A stretch of 18,693 nucleotides of DNA, taken from JAXGPP01 sp964436865. Lineage in GTDB: Bacteria; Planctomycetota; Planctomycetia; Pirellulales; Thermoguttaceae. The notes under the pieces are model-generated. The model did not search any database and was not told the origin of the DNA. It was given only the letters and a program-made list of their open reading frames with translations. Of the stretch, positions 7,701 through 14,831 are shown piece after piece (the stretch's first letter is position 1; every line of letters starts with the position of its first letter). Location: positions 1-18,693 of the forward strand of contig CAYTFK010000117.1 of the NCBI GenBank assembly GCA_964436865.1, written 5' to 3'. The position numbers and the translations under genes were made by a program.

Positions 7701-7909
7701 GCCATCTCCAGATCGTTGCCGACCTGCCGAACGTGGGTGCCCGGATCGAGCACGAGCTTGCGATAGGCCTGGTAGGCGTCGTTGAAGTTGCCGTCGCGGA
7801 ATGCCTTGTTTGCCATTTCCCGCTCCGATTGGGTGGAAGCCGCCGGTTCGACGGCCAAGAGAGTGAGACTGCCCAACAGCAGAACGCTCAGAGCGAAAGT
7901 AATCTTCAT
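1775..7909 (-). CDS. Secreted TPR-containing bacterial alpha-2-macroglobulin-like protein, 2044 aa
   Basis: This is a very large envelope protein of the alpha-2-macroglobulin family. Such proteins trap proteases by a bait-triggered conformational change and thioester coupling. The start is ATG 7909-7907, with AGGAG 8 nt upstream. An in-frame extension above it is not signal-like. Residues 1-24 (MKITFALSVLLLGSLTLLAV) form a signal peptide without a lipobox cysteine, so the product is probably soluble in the periplasm. Residues about 30-400 are TPR-like (AFRDGNFNDAYQAYRKLV, then AAEYWRKCIELD). Macroglobulin beta domains follow, including TDRPVYRPDQEVNYKFWIR near 632. An unusual W/Y/P-rich insert lies at about 778-825. 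A Met/Gly/Ala-rich stretch at about 1205-1285 occupies the bait position. The thioester domain has YPYGCTEQT with C1507 and Q1510 intact, then GGWGWFSGYG near 1590. The C-terminus has the last macroglobulin domain. No pbpC lies next to it, unlike the E. coli type-1 gene. An ECF-type promoter match lies upstream. The family is certain; protease-trap function is inferred. Confidence 0.95.
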   Translation of the reverse strand: MKITFALSVLLLGSLTLLAVEPAASTQSEREMANKAFRDGNFNDAYQAYRKLVLDPGTHVRQVGNDLEMAIQCLQQLNRVDEIDELREASVAAHPENWRLLWAAARSYLNVDHHGFIVSGKFDRGNRRGGGEVVQAYERDRVRALQLMRQAMPLAQKDESHGEVGEFFFAFAQAMLGNRGYGNAWRLQYLTDLEILPDYEPGWGYYAPNRGAPVDEEGKPVFHKLPESFEKAQTDGERWRWCLMQAAEMSPGVADRARREWADFLWQQFGVQTMAEYGWFFGRARVDDTKEDESGTYALHTLGEDETIARLATGIKRFPLPDEFNFIKIYQELGEKAGSSERVHALSQLGQIFENRRQYPRAAEYWRKCIELDSRPHFKDRLEQIVANWGRFESIVTQPAGKGATLEFRFRNAKGVRFTAREINVEKLLADMQAYLKSNPNQLDWNRLQIENLGYRLVHQNQSQYLGAEAAAWKLDLEPREKHFDKLMTIATPLQKAGAYLLTARVDGGNTSHIIVWLANTAIAKKPLDGKTFYYVADAVSGQPVARANVEFFGWRQEQRDARRYTVLTRQFAEFTDANGQVMLAPDRQPQDYQWIVIARSQGRLAWLGFTHVWYGQYYDQEYNETKVYSITDRPVYRPDQEVNYKFWIRHARYDQPEVSDFAGQTFTVEIYDPKGDKIVEKAVKADAYGGIEGKWKAPADATLGVYQLQIKDLGGGQFRVEEYKKPEYEVAVEAPTEPIMLGDKIEATIRAKYYFGSPVTKAKVKYKVERTGYTERWYPPRPWDWLYGPGYWWFASDYDWYPGWRSWGCPRPMPFWWPMPHQPPEVVADREVEIGPDGTVNVEIDTAVAKAIHPDEDHQYTITAEVVDQSRRTIVGTGKVLVARKPFQVTCWMDRGYYRAGGTMRFHAAARTLDGKPVEGTGKLELFAVSYQDGKPVERSVHVMDLATNAEGKAQSLWRAARAGQYRFSYKLTDAKGHIVEGGYLFSVIGEAFQSDQFRFDALELIPDKAEYQPGEKVQLLINTDRADATVLLFVRPANGIYLPPRVVRMDGKSTVQEIEVSQKDMPNFFVEAVTIADGKVHQVAKEIVVPPEKRVLTVEVEPSSESYRPGQDAKVKLKLADFEGKPFVGSTVVAIYDKSVEYISGGSNVPEIKEFFWKWRRHHHPQTEHNLQRGSGNIVPPNEKGMSDLGAFGATVATEFVSMSMDGPVGMGGMGGFGGGVMQRRGGVAMFGAAPAAAPMAADAMEMAAPESAVTAGAAMAPMVANAKAEAGGPGQPLVQPTVRTEFADTALWAGALETSADGTAEVALKMPENLTTWRIKVWGMGHGTKVGEGATDVVTRKDLIIRLQAPRFFIERDEVVLSANVHNYLKSAKNVEVALELDGGTIEPMGELVQKVEIASEEEARIDWRVKVVKEGEAVIRMKALTDEESDAMEMRFPCYVHGMLKMDSYSGAVPPDGQSGKFTVRVPEERRPDQTRLEVRYSPTLAGAMVDALPYLANYPYGCTEQTLNRFLPTVITQKVLVDMGLDLKAIQEKQTNLNAQELGEAGQRAAQWKRYDRNPVFDQEEVTRMVKAGLDRLTEMQLSDGGWGWFSGYGEHSTAHMTALVVHGLQITQHNDVAIVPGVMEKGVEWLKRYQAEQIQWLKNFETKPKDKPWKEFADNLDALTYMVLVDAGAKNDEMRDFLYRDRTKLAVYGMAMYGLALEKQAEREKLDMILRNISQYVEQDDENQTAWLKLPETWWYWWGSEYEAHSYYLKLLSRTDPKGELARRLVKYLLNNRKHATYWNSTRDTALAIEALADFLRASGEDKPEMTVEVWLDGELTQAVEITPATLFQFDNSFVIEGEKLAAGEHVVELKKRGTGPLYYNGYLTNFSLEDMITKAGLEIKVERKYYRLNPVDAEVKVAGSRGQVVDQKVEKYEREELPNLASVTSGQLVEIELSIESKNDYEYLVFEDMKPAGFEPVELQSGYTGNALGAYVEFRDNRVAFFTRMLARGNHSVAYRMRAEIPGRFSALPAKGWAMYAPELKANSDEIKLQVED

Positions 7910-8246
7910 GACTGCGACTCCTATGGATGTCCGCCCGGAAAATGGACTTCGCCCATTCCCTCTGCGGACCTCGACGGGCGCCACGACTCGGTGCCCAGAC
8001 ATGACAAGTATTCCCGACAGGTTCCAACCTACTAGACGAAGCCCCTCGGTGGAAAGTTCCCCCGCTGGCAAGTATGGCAGCCGTCCAGGCAAACGGCGGT
8101 GGATGGGAAGGCACGGCAACCCAGTTCCGACAATAATTGCCTGCTGCCTCAGCCGGTTCTTGCCTGGCCACCCCCACAGTGTGTAACGTGGGTATTGGGC
8201 GAGCGTTACTTTGTGATGCGCCAACAGCAGGGGCACTGAGGCAGCC
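7910..8246. other. Divergent intergenic region between macroglobulin and membrane-protein genes
   Basis: 337 bases separate two divergent starts. On the minus strand there is an ECF-type promoter match at 8060-8032 and the Shine-Dalgarno AGGAG just before 7909. On the plus strand, TTGCCT (8160-8165) is followed after 16 bases by TGTAAC (8182-8187), a weak sigma-70-like candidate for the 8247 gene. GAGG at 8238-8241 lies 5 nt before its GTG. No other structure was seen. Confidence 0.5.
8032..8060 (-). promoter_or_regulatory. Putative RpoE-type (ECF sigma) promoter for the macroglobulin gene
   Basis: On the minus strand, GGAACTT (8060-8054) is followed after exactly 16 bases by GTCTAG (8037-8032). 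This matches the E. coli RpoE consensus GGAACTT - 15 to 16 - GTCTAA at 12 of 13 box positions. The start point would fall near 8025, about 115 nt before the macroglobulin ATG. Control of an envelope protease-trap gene by an envelope-stress sigma factor would make biological sense. The motif is seen directly; that it is used is inferred. Confidence 0.5.
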
Positions 8247-10238
8247 GTGGATCATCCATCGAACGATCCGCCGTCGAGCGCGGAACAAGATGCCAGGCGT
8301 CGCGCTGGGGAAGACGCGGATGAGCACTCGCTGGCAGAACCGCCTGCGATGCCACCCAACCCAAGCGACTCGCCCGAGCCGCCTGAGCCGCGATCACTGT
8401 TTGCGGATCTCGATCCTGATTCGCTTGGGGCCCTGAGCATTGATAGCGCGGCGCCATCGGCCCCGGAACCCGCCTTTGAACCCGCGCCGCCGGTTGCTCC
8501 GCCCCTTCCACCGCGCGACCACATCCCGGCTCCCCCCGCAGCCGATGAGCCCGTCGCCGAGTCGGCCGGTATAGATGTCGGCATTGATGATGAAACGGGC
8601 GACGAGGCAACGCCTGAAGAGACGGACCTGGCGGAGCTCGAGGCGGTGGTCGCCTCGCCCCGCGACCGCCACAAACTGCCGCGAAAGCGGAAGCGCTCGC
8701 CGCTGCTGGTGGCGGCAGCCTATCTCGTGCTGCTGGTGGTGATCGCGGCCCTGGCAGTGGTCGGCTACGATCTGTTCCGCCAGTACTCCAACCAGCAGCC
8801 GGCGGTGGCGACCGTTTCACCATCGCCTTTGCCGTCGCCGTCGCCGCCCCCGACTGCGGAATCGCCAGCCGAGAATACAGTTGAGTCGCCGCCGGTCGTC
8901 ACAGAAGAGCCCCCCGCCGCGGCCTCCGAACCGGCAACGCCAGCCCCTCCGCCGGCAGAATCGACCGCTCCGGCTCCCCCGCCTCTCGCTCCGAACTTGC
9001 CCGAAGCGGCTCGTGCCGAGGCGGAGGCCCTTCAGCACGCCATCATGTCAGCGCCGTTGGAACCCAATGGAATGGGGGACTCGCAACCGGCGCCCGACCA
9101 GACGGCCGCGCCGGCAGCCGAGCCGCCACCTCCGGCCGCACCCGATCCGGCCATCCAAGAGGCCTTCCGGCAGGCGACGACTGCCGCTCGCGAGGCGATG
9201 GCGCGGCGGAATCTGGTCGCTGCCCGGGAGCAACTCGCGGCGGCCGAGGCTCAAGTGCAAACGCCCGAAGAACGGGCGGAACTCGATCGCCTCGCGCAGA
9301 TCGCCGTCTATCTGGAGCAGTTCTGGCAGGCCGTCCGCATGGCGGTGACCGGTCTCAAACCACTCGACGAGTTGCCCGTCCAGAACTCGAGGGTCGTGGT
9401 TGTCCAGGTGACGGGCGAACAGCTCACGGTCCGCACGGCAGCCAGGAACTACACCTTCGTGCCGGCCAACATGCACCATAATCTGGTGCTTGCGCTGGCC
9501 GACCGCGGGCTGGCCGATAGTCCCGACAAAGATGTGCTCCTGGGGACCTATCTGGCCTTTGCACCCGGCGGTGATCGTGCCGAGGCGCGGCGCTTGTGGG
9601 AGCAGGCCGCGGCGCGCGGCGTCGAAGTCGCATCGCTGATGCCCGAACTCGATCTCGCGCCGCCGGTTGGGGCGGCCGTGGCGGCGGGTGGGGCTGGAAA
9701 GCGCGCCGAGCAAGTTCGGGCGGCTCCACCCGACGATGAAACGGCCCTTCGCGCTGCCGCCGAAGAGTGGCGCAGTCAACTGGCCGCCGAATACCAGGCC
9801 GCCGAGAAGCCGGGCGGTAAGCCGCGGCTGGTTCGCAAGCTGCTTGCCGCCGCGAAGGCGGACGGCGTGGAGACAGTTCCCCGCTACGCGGCGCTTCGCG
9901 AAGCACTCAGCTTGGCTGCCGCCGCCGGTGAGCCGGCACTGGCCGGGCAGGCCATTCGAGAACTGGCCTCGGCGTTCGTCGTCGACGAAGAGCAGCTCAA
10001 GCTCGAGTCGCTGGCGACGCTCGTCGACAACGCCCGTGGTGCAGCCGACCATCGCCAGATCGCGCAGGAATCGCTCGCCTTGGCAAAGTCTGCCGCAGCA
10101 GGCGGCCGTGAAGACGACGCCGACCGCTTGCTCACGATCGCAGAAGCCGCGGCTCACAAATCGGGCAGCCGCACCCTCCTCGAGCAAGCCCGCGCGGCCC
10201 GCGCCCAGTTCAGCGTCCCGGCTCCCGAACCCAAGTGA
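8247..10238 (+). CDS. Proline-rich single-pass membrane protein, 663 aa, function unknown
   Basis: The start is GTG 8247, with GAGG 5 nt upstream; the stop is TGA 10236-10238. Residues 1-140 are acidic and proline-rich (disordered, probably cytoplasmic). KLPRKRKR at 143-150 precedes a single transmembrane helix at about 153-176 (VAAAYLVLLVVIAALAVVGY), so the positive-inside rule predicts N-in, C-out. Residues about 185-302 are a Pro/Ala/Ser/Glu linker. Residues about 303-365 look like a helical hairpin or coiled coil (EAMARRNLVAAREQLAAAEA). A small beta segment at 381-405 (SRVVVVQVTGEQLTVRTA) and more helical repeats follow to the C-terminus. The helical part contains KLLAAAKADGVETVPRYAAL, then REALSLAAAAGEPALAGQAI, and FVVDEEQLKLESL. 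From memory this resembles a repeat found in many planctomycete proteins ('D..ARY..LREA...A..AGD...A..A...L...F.VD'). It is divergent from the macroglobulin gene and nearly abuts the M16 operon tail to tail. No enzyme motif was found. Confidence 0.9.
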   Translation: MDHPSNDPPSSAEQDARRRAGEDADEHSLAEPPAMPPNPSDSPEPPEPRSLFADLDPDSLGALSIDSAAPSAPEPAFEPAPPVAPPLPPRDHIPAPPAADEPVAESAGIDVGIDDETGDEATPEETDLAELEAVVASPRDRHKLPRKRKRSPLLVAAAYLVLLVVIAALAVVGYDLFRQYSNQQPAVATVSPSPLPSPSPPPTAESPAENTVESPPVVTEEPPAAASEPATPAPPPAESTAPAPPPLAPNLPEAARAEAEALQHAIMSAPLEPNGMGDSQPAPDQTAAPAAEPPPPAAPDPAIQEAFRQATTAAREAMARRNLVAAREQLAAAEAQVQTPEERAELDRLAQIAVYLEQFWQAVRMAVTGLKPLDELPVQNSRVVVVQVTGEQLTVRTAARNYTFVPANMHHNLVLALADRGLADSPDKDVLLGTYLAFAPGGDRAEARRLWEQAAARGVEVASLMPELDLAPPVGAAVAAGGAGKRAEQVRAAPPDDETALRAAAEEWRSQLAAEYQAAEKPGGKPRLVRKLLAAAKADGVETVPRYAALREALSLAAAAGEPALAGQAIRELASAFVVDEEQLKLESLATLVDNARGAADHRQIAQESLALAKSAAAGGREDDADRLLTIAEAAAHKSGSRTLLEQARAARAQFSVPAPEPK

Positions 10239-10245
10239 TCGTGCA

Positions 10246-11484
10246 CTATTGCGGCCGGGCCACCTCGGCCAGGGGCCCGATCGTGACGGTGGTCATCCGC
10301 GAGAGCGGGTAGGCCGCCAGCAGGGCATTCACTTCATCAAGCGACACGCCGGAGAATGCCACGAGCTCTTCCTTCACCGAGTGGTAATCGCCGCGCTGGA
10401 GCCAATCGCTGCCGATGGCGAACAGCCGGCCCCGGGGGCGCTCGCCGGAGAGGACCACGCGTGAACTGACTTTGCTCTTGGCCTGGGCGAGTTCCTCGGC
10501 GGTGATTCCCGCGGACTCGGCCCGGCGATAGATATTGAGGATTCGCTCGAGATTCTCCACTGCGCGCTCGGGATCGCAACTCATGTAGGTGTAGTAGGCG
10601 CCGCTCCCCTCGTATTCGTAGTGGTTCAGGCTGGCCTGCTCGGCCAAACCCGGATCGGTGAGCTCCCAGTAGAAGCGGCTCCCCGTGTCGTCGCCGATCA
10701 CGGTGGTCAGGAGCTTGGCGGCGTAGCGGCGCGGATCCTCGGCCGAAGGACCCTGGCTGAGCGACAGCGCGTACTGCTGCGTGGCCGTGGGTTTGCAGAC
10801 GACGAGGAAATCCTCGCGAGGGCGAACGGCTTCCGGGACGCGGCCGGCGGCGAACGGCTGCCACGCACCGCAGAATCGCTCGGCCGCAGCGACAAGACCC
10901 TCGAAGTCGATGCGGCCCGCCGCGGCGAGCACGATGTTGGCCGGGCTGTACCGGCGCTCGAAGTAGGCCCGCATCTTGTCGACTGGCAGGCCGGCAACAC
11001 TGTCCGAGGTGCCCAGCACGCTTCGCCCCAGCGGGTGCCCGGCGTAGTGCAGCGCCTTGCAGCGGTCGTCGGCCCCAAACGGCGGCTGATCCTCGTACAT
11101 CTGGATCTCTTCGAGGATCACCTGTTTCTCGGTGTCGAAGTCCTCGGTCCGCAGCGACGGCCGCAGGACGTCGCTCCACAGCTCCACGGTCTTCTCGACG
11201 TACTCCGGCAGGATCGCCGCGTAGTACACCGTCGCCTCTTCGCCCGTGAAGGCGTTGTAATGCGCTCCGATCTCGTCGAACTCGCGGTTGACGTCGTCGG
11301 CGCTGCGCGTCGGAGTTCCCTTGAACACCATGTGCTCGAGGAAATGGCTCACTCCGGCCACGTCGTCGGTCTCGTCGCGGGCCCCCGTGCGAACGAAAAA
11401 CCCCAGCGCCGCCGAATGGACCTCGGCATTGCACTCGGCGACGATCTCCAGCCCGTTCAACAAGGTGTGCTTAAGAAACTCCAA
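10246..11484 (-). CDS. M16 family zinc metallopeptidase, catalytic subunit (412 aa)
   Basis: This is a pitrilysin/MPP-beta-like (M16B) peptidase, which degrades or processes short unfolded peptides. The inverted zinc motif is complete: HFLEH at residues 47-51 (H47, E50, H51), followed about 75 residues later by QVILEEIQMYED with the third ligand E126 (or E125). FKGTPTRSADDVNREFDEIG and NAFTGEEATVYYA are typical of the N-terminal domain. The C-terminal half contains IGDDTGSRFYWEL and an Arg/Tyr-bearing region. The start is TTG at 11484-11482, chosen because GGAGG (11495-11491) sits 6 nt upstream and the protein then begins MEFLKHTLLNGLEIVAE, the normal M16 N-terminus. It overlaps the end of the upstream M16 gene by 14 nt, implying translational coupling. 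Its stop is only 7 nt from that of the convergent 8247-10238 gene. Length is normal for M16B. No signal peptide is seen. Confidence 0.95.
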   Translation of the reverse strand: MEFLKHTLLNGLEIVAECNAEVHSAALGFFVRTGARDETDDVAGVSHFLEHMVFKGTPTRSADDVNREFDEIGAHYNAFTGEEATVYYAAILPEYVEKTVELWSDVLRPSLRTEDFDTEKQVILEEIQMYEDQPPFGADDRCKALHYAGHPLGRSVLGTSDSVAGLPVDKMRAYFERRYSPANIVLAAAGRIDFEGLVAAAERFCGAWQPFAAGRVPEAVRPREDFLVVCKPTATQQYALSLSQGPSAEDPRRYAAKLLTTVIGDDTGSRFYWELTDPGLAEQASLNHYEYEGSGAYYTYMSCDPERAVENLERILNIYRRAESAGITAEELAQAKSKVSSRVVLSGERPRGRLFAIGSDWLQRGDYHSVKEELVAFSGVSLDEVNALLAAYPLSRMTTVTIGPLAEVARPQ

Positions 11485-12715
11485 CGTTGACCTCCAGCTC
11501 GCGGGGGCCGAGCGTGACGATGGTAAAGTCAGCCGGGGGATGCTCGGCCAGGTAGCTGTTGATGCTCTCCCGGGTAAGCGCGTCGACGTAGCCGTTGATC
11601 TCGTCAAGCGTTCGCGCGAAGCCGAGGTGATACCAGTCTCGCACCAGCGCCGAACTGCGCGAGGAGCTCGACTCCTGCTGCATGATCAGCGCGCTCTTGA
11701 TGCGGGCTTTGAGGCGGGCCAGTTCGTGCTCCTCAACCCCCTGAGCCAGCCGCGCGAGCTCGCCCAGCGTTACATCGAGCGTTTCCTGCGCCCGCTCAGC
11801 ACTGGTGCCGGCATAGCAGAACACCCCGCCGTAGTCGCGCAGCGTGTGGTACATCGCGTACACGCTGTAGCAGAGGCCGCGCCGCTCGCGGACCTCGGTG
11901 AACAACCGCGAGCTCATGCCGCCGCTCAATACGCCCACCCCGCCCCACGCCCGGAAGTAGTCGGCATGCCGGTAGGGAACCGCCGAGTAGGAGATGCCGA
12001 TCTGCGTCTGGTTCGATTCGTAGGGCAGGTGCTCGTAGCGCCGCGCAACGGATTGTTCCTCGATCGGCGCTGACGCGCCCGGCGGCCAGTCGCCGAAGAT
12101 GCGGGTAACGAGTTCGTCGAGGGCTTGCCAGTCGAACCGGCCGGCGACGCCGAGGATGGTGCCGTTGGGATAATAGTATCGCGCGAAGTGGTTGCGGATA
12201 TCATCGAGCGTGGCGGCTTCGATGGCCTCCTCTTCGCCTTGGGAAGGACGGCCCCAAGGGAGCGGATAGTGCCGGCGGCGGAGCTCGATGAGCACCTTCT
12301 GCGAAGGCTCATCTTCCACCGCCCGCAGTTCCTGAAACATCACTTGCCGGGCTGCCTCAAGCTGGTCCTCCGGCAGATGCGGCCGGCGCAAGACATCGGC
12401 GAACAATTCCAGCGCCGCCGGCAGGTTGCCTGCCAGCGTGGCGCCGCTGTAGTTCGTGTAGCCGTCGGAAACGGACTGTCCGTGCTCGACACCCAGCCGG
12501 TCCAGTTCTTCGATGAACGAGCGGCTGTCGCGCTGGCCGGCGCCGCGCATTGCCATTTCGCAGGTGAAGCTGGAAAGCCCGCTCCGGTTGAGCGGATCGT
12601 GCACACAGCCGGCAGGCACCGCCAAAGTAAACGCCGCGGATTCGAGCCAGGGCATCGGTTCGGCGACGAGCACCAGCCCGTTGGGCAGGGTGCGGCTCAA
12701 GATCGGCTGGCTCAC
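11471..12715 (-). CDS. M16 family peptidase-like subunit lacking the zinc motif (414 aa)
   Basis: An M16B-fold protein that is probably non-catalytic and partners the downstream peptidase. The start is GTG 12715-12713, with AGAGGAG ending 5 nt upstream. It opens SQPILSRTLPNGLVLVAEPM, aligned with other M16 N-termini. Where HxxEH should be, the sequence is GLSSFTCEMAMRGAG: both histidines and the glutamate are replaced (S49, C52, E53). The C-terminal half keeps the features of the family, LSGGMSSRLFTEVRERRGLCYSVYA, with the conserved Arg and Tyr that help bind substrate in the partner's chamber. Heterodimers of one zinc subunit and one Arg/Tyr subunit are known in this family (mitochondrial MPP, the Sphingomonas SPH2681/2682 pair). 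It is first in a two-gene operon, followed by the catalytic subunit with a 14-nt overlap. A sigma-70-like promoter lies at 12785-12758. It has no signal peptide and is presumably cytoplasmic. Confidence 0.93.
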   Translation of the reverse strand: MSQPILSRTLPNGLVLVAEPMPWLESAAFTLAVPAGCVHDPLNRSGLSSFTCEMAMRGAGQRDSRSFIEELDRLGVEHGQSVSDGYTNYSGATLAGNLPAALELFADVLRRPHLPEDQLEAARQVMFQELRAVEDEPSQKVLIELRRRHYPLPWGRPSQGEEEAIEAATLDDIRNHFARYYYPNGTILGVAGRFDWQALDELVTRIFGDWPPGASAPIEEQSVARRYEHLPYESNQTQIGISYSAVPYRHADYFRAWGGVGVLSGGMSSRLFTEVRERRGLCYSVYAMYHTLRDYGGVFCYAGTSAERAQETLDVTLGELARLAQGVEEHELARLKARIKSALIMQQESSSSRSSALVRDWYHLGFARTLDEINGYVDALTRESINSYLAEHPPADFTIVTLGPRELEVNVGVS

Positions 12716-12757
12716 GAACTCTCCTCTGAGGTAGGACTGCGTTGGCGCATCCCGGCT

Positions 12758-12785
12758 AGTGTAGAGTTCCACCCCGCACTGGCAA
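12758..12785 (-). promoter_or_regulatory. Putative sigma-70 promoter of the M16 operon
   Basis: On the minus strand, TTGCCA (12785-12780; 5/6 to consensus) and TACACT (12763-12758; 4/6) are 16 bases apart. The start point would be near 12751, giving a leader of about 36 nt to the GTG at 12715. Confidence 0.45.
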
Positions 12786-12850
12786 GTGGCCACGCTCGAC
12801 TGGCTGCCCGACAGAGGGGGAGTACGAATCCGGCGGCTTGCCGAAAAACC

Positions 12851-13405
12851 CTACGAGCAGGCGACCTCCACGGCCTTGAAGACGGTCTTGATCGCGTCGA
12901 AACCCATCCGCCGATAGAGGCGGATCGCACCCTGGTTGTCGGCCGTGACCTCAAGGTAGACCCGGCTCAGACCGCGTTGCCAGAAGCCTCTCAGAGCGTG
13001 CTGCATCAGACAGGTGCCCAGACGGCGACCGCGATGTGCGGGTGTGATCCCGAGATTCTGGATCGCGCCCATCCCCAGCCGGTCGCGGACTCCCTGGATC
13101 GTGCCGCAAGGCTCTTGCTCGCCGTCGCCCGTGTAGACGGCGAGCCAGGTGGTCTCCGGGAGGAATCCCTCCCGTTTGACGATATCGCGCATCAATCGCT
13201 GGCAGCCGGCCAGTTCACTGAAGCACGGGAAGACGTTGGCGTCGATTTCCTCGCGAAAACTGTAGTACTTGACTTCAGCGTGGGAGTTAAGCAGCGATTG
13301 GTTCCACGGGAGTATGCGATACCCCTCGGGAGCCTGCCAAGGAGTGAGGTCCCTGCCGATGAGGTCGATCTCCATCCGGTAGCGTTTGAAGTACGTCAAC
13401 CCCAT
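12851..13405 (-). CDS. GNAT-family N-acetyltransferase, 184 aa
   Basis: This is an acetyl-CoA-dependent N-acyltransferase of the GNAT fold; the substrate is not predictable. The start is ATG 13405-13403, with GAGG 7 nt upstream. The frame remains open further up, but that extension is arginine-rich and unlike the family. The N-terminal half (MEIDLIGRDL, then EGYRILPWN) is variable. Motif A is at about 115-137: IQNLGITPAHRGRRLGTCLM, with the R/Q-x-x-G-x-G/A-like pyrophosphate loop as RGRRLG (125-130). Motif B, at about 149-169, has YLEVTADNQGAIRLYRRMGF, where the Asn and the LYRRMGF segment are characteristic. It stands alone between nfo and the M16 operon, all on the minus strand, with about 135 nt to the M16 start. 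A -10-like TATGCT lies around 13516 on the minus strand. Calling it a GNAT is secure; naming it RimI or another subfamily would be a guess. Confidence 0.92.
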   Translation of the reverse strand: MGLTYFKRYRMEIDLIGRDLTPWQAPEGYRILPWNQSLLNSHAEVKYYSFREEIDANVFPCFSELAGCQRLMRDIVKREGFLPETTWLAVYTGDGEQEPCGTIQGVRDRLGMGAIQNLGITPAHRGRRLGTCLMQHALRGFWQRGLSRVYLEVTADNQGAIRLYRRMGFDAIKTVFKAVEVACS

Positions 13406-13596
13406 CGAACAGCCTCGCGGCAGCGGAGGAGGCACTCGCACTCCTGCGACGATCTCGTTGAGCGCCGGCCGAATCCGACTGCGTGTCGCTCGGCTTGCTC
13501 CTCTAGCATACAACCGGCCGGGACTGTTTGCGGTTCCCTGACCGCCCCGTCCGGCCCCCCTGTCAGTAGTCTATCGACGATTTTCCAGAGGGTCAA

Positions 13597-13615
13597 CGAG
13601 CCGAAAAATGGCTCG
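13597..13615. terminator. Hairpin downstream of nfo
   Basis: CGAGCC (13597-13602), loop GAAAAAT, GGCTCG (13610-13615) form a perfect 6-bp stem about 38 nt after the nfo stop on the minus strand. The T-run is in the loop when read on the minus strand, not after the stem, so this is not a canonical intrinsic terminator. It remains the only candidate for ending the nfo transcript. Confidence 0.35.
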
Positions 13616-13652
13616 GGCTTCGCGGGCGCGGTCTTTGCGTGCTGGCCGATTT

Positions 13653-14516
<864 letters not shown>

Positions 14517-14831
14517 GGGACGGGTCTCGCGTGTGTCTGCTGTCTGGATGGATAGTGATTTTATTGTGCAAAATCGCCGGGCTCCCGGCTGGCTGCACCT
14601 CAGGTCCAGAGGCGGTCGGAGGTCAGGACCCACCCGACTCGGCCCCAGGAACAATCTGACGCGGTTTGTGCCTTCACGTTGCTTGCTTTTGTGGCCGACG
14701 CCGTCGTACAATACGGTGGTCGAACGCTGGGCATTCTTCCAGCTTGAGGCATTGTTTCAGAACCCGGTTCCCGGCCCGACTGGGATCGGCTCGTCGGGCG
14801 GTGCTGAAACGGTCTCTGAAAGGATTTCCGC
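14517..14831. other. Divergent intergenic region between nfo and the small membrane-protein gene
   Basis: 315 bases hold the leaders of two divergent genes. The plus-strand promoter at 14683-14712 is the best signal. The minus-strand side has only a -10-like TAAAAT (14563-14558) for nfo. No RNA gene or repeat was recognised. Confidence 0.5.
14683..14712 (+). promoter_or_regulatory. Putative sigma-70 promoter for the 14832 gene
   Basis: TTGCTT (14683-14688) and TACAAT (14707-14712; 5/6 to consensus) are 18 bases apart. Transcription would start near 14719, leaving a leader of about 113 nt before the ATG at 14832. Confidence 0.5.

Noticed and set aside
8000..8025. Second ECF-type promoter (GGAACC at 8025-8020)
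   Set aside because: The nearest GTCT lies 19 bases away, too far for the usual 15-17 spacing, so only the 8060-8032 match was kept.
7910..8236. 109-codon upstream extension of the macroglobulin frame
   Set aside because: The extension is not conserved-looking. A signal peptide and a good Shine-Dalgarno place the start at 7909.
14517..14711. 65-codon N-terminal extension of endonuclease IV
   Set aside because: Homology and length match begin at the ATG at 14516; the extension is unlike the family and lies over a probable promoter region.
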